A DNA stretch of 37,834 nt from a virus. A model generated the notes under the pieces. The model was not told where the DNA came from, did no database searches, and worked only from the letters and a program-made list of their open reading frames with translations. Shown here one piece after another: positions 28,346-36,927 of this stretch. The DNA lies in the IMG/VR virus record IMGVR_UViG_3300009163_000086, positions 1 through 37,834 of that record. One strand, 5' to 3'. The stretch's first letter is position 1; each line of letters opens with the position of its first letter. Position numbers and translations under genes: made by a program.

Positions 28346-31300
28346 TGGCTGAGGTACCTCTAAACCCAGTTGTTGGAGAGATTAGCCCTAATATCTATAA
28401 GGCTGCTATTTCTGCAAATCTTCCAAATGACCAGCAAAAAGTTATTGAACAGATTATGTATACATATAAGACTGCTCAAAAACTTTTGAAGATGAGTGAA
28501 AACGAATCTCGCAAAGACTTCCTTAAACTGGACCCAAGTATTCAAAAAGATATTAATCTTTTATTTGCTGGAGAAAAAAGATTTCAACCAGAGCAAAATT
28601 TAAAAGGTAAGATAACCCAAGCGCTTACATCTGGCGTACAGAAATCTTTAGGTTTATATTTTAGTCCTCTTATTGCTGGCATCAAAGGTACAGAGATATA
28701 CGGAAAAACTTTAAATACAGTAGGAACTAGCATTAAGCAACTCTCTCAGGACAAGCCATTCTCTAAGCAATTACTTAAAGATGCTTTTGATGGCAAGAAC
28801 TCTTGGGACTGGAACCGTGTTTCACAGTATGAAACAAAGTACGGTGCTGCAAAGGTTGCCCTTGCTCGTGGTTTAGCAGAGGGGCGCACACCAGGAGAAT
28901 CTATTAGTCTATACGGCAAGGGTATAGATGCCGATATGACTGAAGCGCTCATTATGATGGGCGATGACCCCAAGAAGTTTGATGCAATGCTTCAAGAAAT
29001 TAAACAGGGTGCTCAGTTTAGCCCAGGTCGAGATACTGTTGAGAGTTGGGTTCTAGCGGACCCAAATGTTGATAAGAATTCTTGGTCTTACAAACTATTA
29101 AAATTTGCTGGAATGGACCTTGCTACACCTGAAGGTTTACTGGCTGCCAAGAAACTTGTTTCTACTCCAATAGATGCAACCTATCAATTAATGATTGACC
29201 CACTTACATATGTAGGTGTTGGTCCCATTCTTAAGGGTACTACTGGTGCATACGGTGGAGTCAGGGCTGGTCTTCCAGAAGCAATCTCTCGCTTTGGTGG
29301 ATTCAAATCACGTGGGCAAAAACTTGCTGACCAGTTTTCATTTATTGCAGAAAGACAAGGCTTAGATGCTGGCATGGACTGGGTGTTTAAGCAAAAAGAT
29401 GTTATTAAACTTTGGGATAAACAACTCGGTCCAGTTATTAAACGATATGCAGATGAACCAACTGAAACAGGGCGTGGTTTAATCTACAGAGAAATACGTA
29501 ATGACTTTCCTGAGTGGGCAGAATTAGGCGCTATTAGAGAGATGGCAAAGTATAAAGCCTTTGATGCTAAGAGTGCAAAGAAATTCTTTACAGATAATGA
29601 TGATTCTGGAATGATTATGTTTGGTCGCACAGATACTGTGTCCTATCGCCGTAATGGTATTCCAGTTGCTAGACGTTCAAGAGTTCTTACATCTGCTTTA
29701 AATAGAACAGCAAAGAGTGTCTTTGACCCATCTCCAGCAACTGCTACAACAGATGAAATCATTGCATCTGGTCAGAAAAGACTAAAGACAACTACTGAAA
29801 TCTTACAGAAGGTTGCAGATAGAGAAGAAGGTCTTATCAACCCACAGTTAAGTCAACTCTTTGAGTTGGATGCTGATGTGTCAAAGGCTCAAGCCGCTCT
29901 GCAAAAACTTCAATTACTAGGTAAGCGTTCTCCAGGTCGTATTGTTTATGGCGATGACGCCATTAAGACTATAGATGATGTTAGAAACCTAGCAAATATT
30001 GTTATGCCAGAAGTAAATGCTGATGCATTTGTTGAAGCATTCCTGCCAGAGTCACCAGAGATTCAATTAACAATGGTGCGTAATCTTTACGCTGGTGTAA
30101 TGCTTAAGGCTGGCTTGCATGGCAACGCTAATGGCGAGAAGTTGATGGACGAAATATTAAGTTCAACCTTCAATGAGAAGGCTGGTATGTTCTCCACTGT
30201 TCGCAGCGAAATCCCACGTGATATTGCTGGATTACTTCATAAGGGTGGCGTTCGCTATGAAAATGATGTGCCATACCAATCAAGCCGTGGCATCGTTGAG
30301 CCATCACAGGTAGCAAACAGTATTGCCCCACTACCATTTGATGATATCTATCAGGTAGCGGCTATGTCTAAATTTAATGACATGGAAAAATTTAATTTCT
30401 TTACTCTTATTGGCGGAGTCACACGCAATAATGCTGTGCGTAAGTTTACAGATTTCTGGACAACGCATACTTTGTTCCCACGTTTGGGAGAACGAAGTGC
30501 AGTGGATGAATCATTCTTTGGATACTTTGCTCATCCTGTATATGCTCTGCGTCAGTTTGTATTTGGCGGACGTGGTGTTAGAAAAGCAACTGAAACAATT
30601 ACTGGTTCTAAAACAACCCAGGGTCTGTATAAGCGCGGTTGGTATAAAGCATTCCCTAAATTAGACCCTACCAAGAAGATTCCTGGGGCAGAACGTAGAG
30701 ATATACTTGAATTTATTGCCAAAGACTTAAGCATTAAAATGAAGCGAGAAGTAACAATTGGTGAAGTACATCATAGATTAATTGTTGAAGAAACAGTTGC
30801 ACGAGCAGAAGCAATATATGGCGACACACTAAGCAAGGAAGCATGGGACGGTCTTAAGCGTCTTATGAAACACAGCCCTGCATTTCTTGACTCTATGGTT
30901 AATTCTGTTGGTGCTAAATCTAACCTTACTGGTCGCATTGACTCTGACTATATTGACCAAGCCTTTGTATCTACTAACTTAACTGCTGACTTAAAGGCAC
31001 TAGGACTAGAACAGGGTTCTAGGTACACAGAGTTAGACATACGCAAGGCTTCAAAGCGAGCCATAAGTATTGCCCACTTTGATAACTGGTCTATTCGTTT
31101 TCCTTACAACTCTGAAAAGGTTGCAGAGGGTGTAACACTTAATCCAGTTAATGAATTTTTCCGTAATGGTGGATTAAAAACTCCTTCAGATTTCTTACGT
31201 GCCCGTGATGGCATACTAAAAGATATGGGCGTAGCGCGCATACCTGGTGGTTATGATGGCGAATACATTATCTCTAATCCAGAAGTAGCAAAGGCTTTTA

Positions 31301-33618
31301 ATTCTTTATTTAGCAGTACGGTTTTCTGGCGCCAACAGGGTGTTCCAGAGGCTGATATTGCACGTATCCACGTAGAAGCAATGCTTGTTGATATGCGCAA
31401 TACATTCCATGGTGGTCCTGAATCTTTTAATCAAAAACTATTTGATTTGGTTAAGTCAAAGCGCCAAGCACTTATTGGTAAGTCTACCGAAATGAATGTA
31501 CTGGCTCCTAACTCTTGGTCTAAGTCTGCAGCAAATATAACATTTAAAGAGTTTCAAGATGCAACAATTGACCATTTGCCATCAGTAAACATCATGACAC
31601 GTCTAAAAAATATTGGTCCCGAAAAGGATATGCAGATATTTTCAGAGGTTACTGGTCTTTCAGGTATGTATTCAAAGTGGCAGAACTGGACTATGGATGT
31701 AATGGATGCAGTCGTAACTGGCTTCTATCGTCAACCAGCAGTTGAAATCTTTTATAGCAAGAATCTAAAGACACTTGCCCCGTATGAAAAGAAGTTTTCA
31801 GACCGCTACTACGCACAGGCTAAAGAGAATACTCCAAATATTCCTGATAAAGTTTTGCGTGCCCGTGCAGATGAGCACGCTGAAGCACAGGTTACTGAAA
31901 TGGCAATACGTAATGCCATAGAAACTGTTCTTGAGTATGTAGATAATCCAGCAATTAAAACTAATCTTGCTGTATCTGTTCGCTCAGTTGCTCGCTTTTA
32001 TCGTGCTACCGAAGACTTCTATCGCCGTGTGTATCGCCTTTATACAAAGGCTCCACTACAGTTTATATACAGAATGCGTCTACTTAATCAAGGATTAGAA
32101 GCATCTGGAGACGTCTACACAGATGAGCGTGGCGACCAGTACATTATGTTCCCAACAGACACAATTATTAACAATGCTATTGAGCCAGTAATCCGTGGTT
32201 TAACAGGTAATGATACATTCCAAGTTCCTACGTTTGATAACCTTACTCTTAAGTTAAGACTTATCAACCCATCATTCTCTCCTGATGCTGGTCAACCAGC
32301 ACTTGCTGGACCTATAGCATCTGTTTCGGTTCTTTCAATTAAAGGTATCTTAAGAGAACTACCTAAAATTCTTCCAGATTCTATTGAGCAAAAGGTAGCA
32401 CCTAAAGCAACAAAGTTTTCTGAGACATTTGACAGTATTGCTTTAGGTCAATTCGGAAATAGAATTACACTACGCACTGCTATTTTGCCTATGTTTGCTG
32501 ATAGTATATTAAGCACTCTTAGTCCAGCAGAAATGGACCGTCAGAAGACTACGGCAGTATTGCAGGCTATTTCTTATCATCAAGCATTTGGTAATTCATT
32601 ACCAACTAATGCAACAGTTGAACAGAAAAGTGATTACATAAAGAAACTAAAATTATCTGCTCACGGTATTATTATTAGTAGAAATATGCTTGGTCAAATT
32701 TCTCCAGGACAACCAACTATCCGTGATGAAAAAGGATTACCAGACTTTATTAAGAAGACTGGTATATCTTCATGGAAAGGTGCGTTCTGGGATATATACA
32801 ATGGTGTTCTAGAAAACCAAGGCGATGACATTGGCGGTGCCTTTGACCAGGCAGTTGCAATCTTTACTGGCAAGAACCCAGGCAAGTTAGCATACATTGT
32901 TCCTCGCAACACTAAAGAGTTTAAAGTCTTTATCAGTAAGACTGATGAACTCAAGAAGTGGGCTACAGATAATAAGTTATTCTTAAACTCTTATAAAGAA
33001 ATTGGATACCTATTTGCACCTAACTCTGGAGAGTACAACCCAGATGTATATGCATGGATGGAGTCAGAGGGTCTGATTGCTCAGCCTTCTTTTGAAGACT
33101 ATTTAGATAGCGTTCAGGTAGCAGAGGACCGTCAAGAATACTTTGCTATTGAAGAAGATTTAAATAACAAGTTAAAGGTTCTTGGTACATATACAGAACG
33201 CAGAATTGCAATTGATACTGCAGCCAAGAATAAGTCTGCACTTCTAATATCTAATCCATTTTTGGATGCAGAAATTGGCGGTTCTGGAACTGGTCGTGGA
33301 GAATTAAAGGTAATGTTCAAGGCTTTAGGTGAGGCTGTTAATAGTCCTAATACACCTATTGATAAGAAGACTCGTTCCTTAATGAGCCTAGCAATTGCAG
33401 AAGTTGCTGGATTCAAATCTTTTGCGGAAGATGAATCAGCAAAACGGTTTGCAGATTTTGCTGACCGTAAGGCTTCAGAGAAGGAAAGAATTTCAGGAAT
33501 CATTGCTGAACTAGCAAAGGTAAGCCCAGCGGTTAAAGAAGCAAACAGAATTATTTTTACTGGCTTGCTTAACCAATATTCAAGAGATACAACATTAGCA
33601 GGAACTGGAGGCAAATAA
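28345..33618 (+). CDS. Giant probable internal virion/ejection protein (1757 residues)
   Basis: By far the largest gene in the window. It is mostly helical and charged, with few Cys residues. Segments include KGKITQALTSGVQKSLGLYF near 90-110, an aromatic-basic patch SVRSVARFYRATEDFYRRVY near 1212-1231 and charged helices to the end. No lysozyme, protease or polymerase motif was recognised. Position after the portal and before capsid, together with the 407- and 484-residue proteins, resembles the internal virion protein set of short-tailed phages that is ejected with DNA. A tape-measure role is less likely because it precedes the capsid gene. Ends by TAATG coupling. Confidence 0.7.
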   Translation: MAEVPLNPVVGEISPNIYKAAISANLPNDQQKVIEQIMYTYKTAQKLLKMSENESRKDFLKLDPSIQKDINLLFAGEKRFQPEQNLKGKITQALTSGVQKSLGLYFSPLIAGIKGTEIYGKTLNTVGTSIKQLSQDKPFSKQLLKDAFDGKNSWDWNRVSQYETKYGAAKVALARGLAEGRTPGESISLYGKGIDADMTEALIMMGDDPKKFDAMLQEIKQGAQFSPGRDTVESWVLADPNVDKNSWSYKLLKFAGMDLATPEGLLAAKKLVSTPIDATYQLMIDPLTYVGVGPILKGTTGAYGGVRAGLPEAISRFGGFKSRGQKLADQFSFIAERQGLDAGMDWVFKQKDVIKLWDKQLGPVIKRYADEPTETGRGLIYREIRNDFPEWAELGAIREMAKYKAFDAKSAKKFFTDNDDSGMIMFGRTDTVSYRRNGIPVARRSRVLTSALNRTAKSVFDPSPATATTDEIIASGQKRLKTTTEILQKVADREEGLINPQLSQLFELDADVSKAQAALQKLQLLGKRSPGRIVYGDDAIKTIDDVRNLANIVMPEVNADAFVEAFLPESPEIQLTMVRNLYAGVMLKAGLHGNANGEKLMDEILSSTFNEKAGMFSTVRSEIPRDIAGLLHKGGVRYENDVPYQSSRGIVEPSQVANSIAPLPFDDIYQVAAMSKFNDMEKFNFFTLIGGVTRNNAVRKFTDFWTTHTLFPRLGERSAVDESFFGYFAHPVYALRQFVFGGRGVRKATETITGSKTTQGLYKRGWYKAFPKLDPTKKIPGAERRDILEFIAKDLSIKMKREVTIGEVHHRLIVEETVARAEAIYGDTLSKEAWDGLKRLMKHSPAFLDSMVNSVGAKSNLTGRIDSDYIDQAFVSTNLTADLKALGLEQGSRYTELDIRKASKRAISIAHFDNWSIRFPYNSEKVAEGVTLNPVNEFFRNGGLKTPSDFLRARDGILKDMGVARIPGGYDGEYIISNPEVAKAFNSLFSSTVFWRQQGVPEADIARIHVEAMLVDMRNTFHGGPESFNQKLFDLVKSKRQALIGKSTEMNVLAPNSWSKSAANITFKEFQDATIDHLPSVNIMTRLKNIGPEKDMQIFSEVTGLSGMYSKWQNWTMDVMDAVVTGFYRQPAVEIFYSKNLKTLAPYEKKFSDRYYAQAKENTPNIPDKVLRARADEHAEAQVTEMAIRNAIETVLEYVDNPAIKTNLAVSVRSVARFYRATEDFYRRVYRLYTKAPLQFIYRMRLLNQGLEASGDVYTDERGDQYIMFPTDTIINNAIEPVIRGLTGNDTFQVPTFDNLTLKLRLINPSFSPDAGQPALAGPIASVSVLSIKGILRELPKILPDSIEQKVAPKATKFSETFDSIALGQFGNRITLRTAILPMFADSILSTLSPAEMDRQKTTAVLQAISYHQAFGNSLPTNATVEQKSDYIKKLKLSAHGIIISRNMLGQISPGQPTIRDEKGLPDFIKKTGISSWKGAFWDIYNGVLENQGDDIGGAFDQAVAIFTGKNPGKLAYIVPRNTKEFKVFISKTDELKKWATDNKLFLNSYKEIGYLFAPNSGEYNPDVYAWMESEGLIAQPSFEDYLDSVQVAEDRQEYFAIEEDLNNKLKVLGTYTERRIAIDTAAKNKSALLISNPFLDAEIGGSGTGRGELKVMFKALGEAVNSPNTPIDKKTRSLMSLAIAEVAGFKSFAEDESAKRFADFADRKASEKERISGIIAELAKVSPAVKEANRIIFTGLLNQYSRDTTLAGTGGK

Positions 33619-34841
33619 TGGTTGATAAAGTTTTAGGTAATCCAAACCTTGTTAATCCAGATTACAAAGCACTTGACAAAACATTTGGTGGTCAAGAGCC
33701 AGAAATTTTTATTGGCTTTGACGAGTACAATAATAGAATTCTTAGAACGCCAGAAGGAAAAAATGGTGCTTACCAAAAGTTTCTTTACGTACAACCTGAT
33801 GGCAAAACATGGTCTCGTGCAAATCAAGATGAGATAGTTCGCTCAATCAAGAAGGAATTCAAGGGACGCCCTGAAGACCTACGCAGCCTTCTTTATACAA
33901 AAGGGTTCATGAGCGAGAAGGACTACATCACTAAGAGCGAATCAGCCTTTAGCGGTGCAATCAAAGATGCAGCAAATGACCACAGCATTGAGATGGTTGA
34001 ACGTTTTCAGATTGAGGGCAAGACAGACCTTTCTCCTTTCTCTTCTTGGCTAAGTAGTAAGCAGAGTTATGTAACTACTGGTCCTAAGACTACAACTACA
34101 TCTCAAGAGATTACTAAACTAGATGCATCTCAAATGATTGATTCATTTGTTAATGGCATGCTAGGCAGAGGTGCTTCTTCTGCAGAGAAGAAAGACTTTT
34201 ATAACCGTGTAATTACAGAACAGAAGAATGCCGTAGTAAAGAGAACAACCAATGGTGAGAAGGTTAAAGAAAAAGGTTCTCTTCTTAATGAGGATGACTA
34301 CGCACGTATTATGTCGGATGTTATTACGCCTGCTATCCGTGGTACATCTCTTGAAGCCCTTGCCAATGGCAATGGTTCAATTGCTCAGAACATAACTGAA
34401 CTAAAGTCTTACGCTACAAATTACGGTGTGCGTCTTAGCACACAGGATGCACTAGATAGAATTATGTCTGGCATGAAGCCAGGTGGAACACTAACAACTG
34501 GCAATCTGGATGCACAGAAGCAATCAATTAAAACTATGTCTAAGACAATGTATCCTAACTTAGCACAGGGAATTGACGAAGGCTTAGATATTAAAACTAT
34601 CTCTAATCAGTACGCATACTACATGGGTCAGATTCTTGAGATACCAGATAATGCTATTAATGTATTTGATTCACATATTCAAAAAGCATTACGCAATGAC
34701 GGCAAGACAGGAGTTATGTCTATTACCGATTTTCAGAAGGCTTTAAAGAATGACCCACGGTGGGCTACTACTAAGAATGCACGAGAAGAAGCATCTGGCT
34801 ATGCCAATAGTATTCTCAAGTCATTTGGATTGAGAGCGTAA
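33618..34841 (+). CDS. Probable internal virion protein (407 residues)
   Basis: A TAATG-coupled gene. The N-terminus reads VDKVLGNPNLVNPDYKALDK; residues 160-300 are helical (KLDASQMIDSFVNGMLG, KKDFYNRVITEQKNAVVK). The C-terminal part (KTISNQYAYYMGQIL, then FQKALKNDPRWATTKNAREE) ends SILKSFGLRA. The helical character and place between the giant protein and the next large gene suggest a component of the same ejected or structural complex. No known domain is recognised. Confidence 0.7.
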   Translation: MVDKVLGNPNLVNPDYKALDKTFGGQEPEIFIGFDEYNNRILRTPEGKNGAYQKFLYVQPDGKTWSRANQDEIVRSIKKEFKGRPEDLRSLLYTKGFMSEKDYITKSESAFSGAIKDAANDHSIEMVERFQIEGKTDLSPFSSWLSSKQSYVTTGPKTTTTSQEITKLDASQMIDSFVNGMLGRGASSAEKKDFYNRVITEQKNAVVKRTTNGEKVKEKGSLLNEDDYARIMSDVITPAIRGTSLEALANGNGSIAQNITELKSYATNYGVRLSTQDALDRIMSGMKPGGTLTTGNLDAQKQSIKTMSKTMYPNLAQGIDEGLDIKTISNQYAYYMGQILEIPDNAINVFDSHIQKALRNDGKTGVMSITDFQKALKNDPRWATTKNAREEASGYANSILKSFGLRA

Positions 34842-34843
34842 CT

Positions 34844-36298
34844 ATGCCTACTGATAAAGATATAACAGCGCAAATTGGTGCTGGCATGGCTGCTACTGCG
34901 CCAAAACCTGCCACATCTGCACAAACAAAAACATTTACAACTGGTGTTGATAAGGCTCAAGCAGATTTTAATAAGTCTTTGGCTAATGCAAAAAACACAC
35001 TTGCTCAAGCAAAAAAGCAGGGCAATAAAGTAGTAGAAGCATCTGCTCGCGCTCTTATAGACCAACTAAATACAGTTGTTAAACCAGCACTTGCAATCCT
35101 GCAAAAAGCAGAAAATCCAAATGCGCAGTATACTGGCGATACTACTACAATTAATAAAGCACTTGGCGGTGGCGCACCTGGCAGTGGACCCAGCGGTGTA
35201 GTACTTGGTAGCGGTGGAGCAACGGGTGGCAAAGGTGCATATAGTCTTGAGCAAATTCGTGCATATATGGATGCCAACAATGGTGAATTTCCACCTGATT
35301 TAAATACAATTGCTTCTGGTATCACTGCTGCAGATTTAAATAATTTAGTTAACCAATATGAATCTAGTGGAACTGGACCAAAGGCTGGCTTAACTCCTTC
35401 AACTGGAACTCTGGCTGCATCAGGAGGCGCCTCTGAAGAAAAAAGAAATGCCTTTGCTATTCTTGCAGAAACTTTTGCCGCATATGGTTTAGATGATTTG
35501 TCTCCTGTTATTGAACAGTATATGAAACAAGACCTTGGAGTTGAAGAAGCAAGTCTTCAGTTAAAACAAACTGCACAGTACAAGAAACGTTTTGCTGGTA
35601 ACGATACCCGCTTAAAGGCTGGTCTTAATGTTATTTCAGAAGCAGACTATTTAACTTTAGAAGATAAGTATTCTGAGATTCTTAAGTCCTATGGACAGGC
35701 TGGTTACTTCGGAGTAGACCGTAAATCACGTCAAGAAAAGATGTCTCAACTCATTGGTTCAGATATATCTGCTGTTGAATTTCAAGACAGAGTTCAAACT
35801 GTTGCTGAAAGAGTTGGTGGTGCAGACCCATCAATTAAGGAACAGTTGCGTTCTCTATATAACATTACAGATGAAGATTTAATTTCATACTTCCTTAATC
35901 CTAAAGAAAGCCTTCCTAGACTTAAAGAAAAGGTTGCAGCAGCAGAAGTTGCTAGCGCTGCATCTATGCAAGGTCTTGACACTGGAGTTCTTTCATCTGA
36001 AGAACTCTCTAAGTATGGAGTAGACCTACAGACAGCACGTAAGGGTTATGCAACTATTGCGGATATTCTTCCTACTGTTTCTAAACTAGGAGAAATCTAC
36101 AAAGAAGAAGGAATTAATTACAATCAAGGAACTGCCGAGCAAGAAGTATTTAAGGGTCTTGCCTCTGCACAGCGTAAGCGCACAAAATTAGCAGAAAAAG
36201 AAATAGCAGCCTTTGGTGGCAGTTCAGGTAACTCTTTAGGTGCTGGTGCTTTATCTACACAATACTTACGTAAAAATTCTTCAGCAGGACAGTTCTAA
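34844..36298 (+). CDS. Probable internal virion protein (484 residues)
   Basis: Starts 2 nt after the previous stop. Residues 30-90 are an Ala/Lys-rich helix (KAQADFNKSLANAKNTLAQA), residues 105-135 a Gly/Ser linker, and 200-400 helices with SEADYLTLEDKYSEILKSYG and GYFGVDRKSRQEKMSQLIG. The C-terminus is Ser/Gly-rich (GSSGNSLGAGALSTQYLRK). I recall similar sequences in actinophage head modules of unknown function. It is followed by a structured 122-nt leader rather than directly by the scaffold gene. Confidence 0.7.
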   Translation: MPTDKDITAQIGAGMAATAPKPATSAQTKTFTTGVDKAQADFNKSLANAKNTLAQAKKQGNKVVEASARALIDQLNTVVKPALAILQKAENPNAQYTGDTTTINKALGGGAPGSGPSGVVLGSGGATGGKGAYSLEQIRAYMDANNGEFPPDLNTIASGITAADLNNLVNQYESSGTGPKAGLTPSTGTLAASGGASEEKRNAFAILAETFAAYGLDDLSPVIEQYMKQDLGVEEASLQLKQTAQYKKRFAGNDTRLKAGLNVISEADYLTLEDKYSEILKSYGQAGYFGVDRKSRQEKMSQLIGSDISAVEFQDRVQTVAERVGGADPSIKEQLRSLYNITDEDLISYFLNPKESLPRLKEKVAAAEVASAASMQGLDTGVLSSEELSKYGVDLQTARKGYATIADILPTVSKLGEIYKEEGINYNQGTAEQEVFKGLASAQRKRTKLAEKEIAAFGGSSGNSLGAGALSTQYLRKNSSAGQF

Positions 36299-36420
36299 AA
36301 TAGAATCCTGAGCGGACCTACCAGCCCCGCCAGCGTATAAGACTGGTAGCAAGAGCCAGCCCAATTCCCCGATTGGTTACTGAGGCTTGCGACTAACAAC
36401 GAATAGAAGGGTGGGTTGCT
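36299..36420 (+). promoter_or_regulatory. Structured leader upstream of scaffold and capsid genes
   Basis: The 122-nt gap has no gene but folds well: CTACCAG (36318-36324) with CTGGTAG (36343-36349); GCAAG (36349-36353) plus CC with GG plus CTTGC (36384-36390); inside that, CCAAT (36361-36365) with ATTGG (36372-36376). A purine-rich AGAAGGGTGGG stretch precedes the ATG at 36421. No T-run follows, so this is not a plain terminator. It could be an RNase processing site, a translational control element for abundant head proteins, or carry a promoter not recognised here. Confidence 0.55.
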
Positions 36421-36897
36421 ATGAGCAACAACTACTGGGACGAAGAAGAAGACGATGACCTCGATACCGAAACATCAAACGATGGCAGTGACTTACTTAA
36501 AAAGTTACGTAAAGCCAAGCGTTCAGATGAGAAACGTATTAAGGAACTCACTGAGCAACTTGAGGGTTTAACCAAGGTGCAGCGTGAGCGAACTGTCAAA
36601 GAAGTCCTAGAAAAACGGGGCGTCAACGCCAAAGCAGCAAGACTCATTATGAAAGACTTAGATGATGTTAGCGAAGAATCAGTTTCTAACTGGCTCGAAG
36701 ATAACGCAGATTTGTTTGGATTAAAAATTGAGGAATCTGTAAGTGAGGAAAAAGAACTAAATCGTGCGGCATTACGCCAGCAGGACGTTCTTACTCAAGG
36801 CGCAATGACACCTGATAGAGCAGAAGATTTAAATCTTCAAATTGATAATGCACAATCTATGGATGAAGTGCTATCAATCCTGCGCTCACAGGAATAA
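36421..36897 (+). CDS. Scaffolding protein-like
   Basis: A 158-residue acidic, helical protein. Residues 1-22 are Asp/Glu-rich (NNYWDEEEDDDLDTETSN), 24-60 a strong coiled coil (LLKKLRKAKRSDEKRIKELT, then EQLEGLTKVQRE), followed by helices and an acidic end. The small size, charge, coiled coil and place directly before the capsid gene are typical of phage scaffolding proteins, which shape the prohead and are then removed, often by proteolysis. If the HslV-like enzyme is the maturation protease, this would be a likely substrate. Confidence 0.8.
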   Translation: MSNNYWDEEEDDDLDTETSNDGSDLLKKLRKAKRSDEKRIKELTEQLEGLTKVQRERTVKEVLEKRGVNAKAARLIMKDLDDVSEESVSNWLEDNADLFGLKIEESVSEEKELNRAALRQQDVLTQGAMTPDRAEDLNLQIDNAQSMDEVLSILRSQE

Positions 36898-36927
36898 TAT
36901 CCGTTCATAGTCACATGGAGGTGACAC

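Noticed and set aside
36299-36420. Possible tRNA because of several stems
   Set aside because: No 7-bp acceptor stem, no T-arm signature and no properly placed anticodon loop could be drawn.
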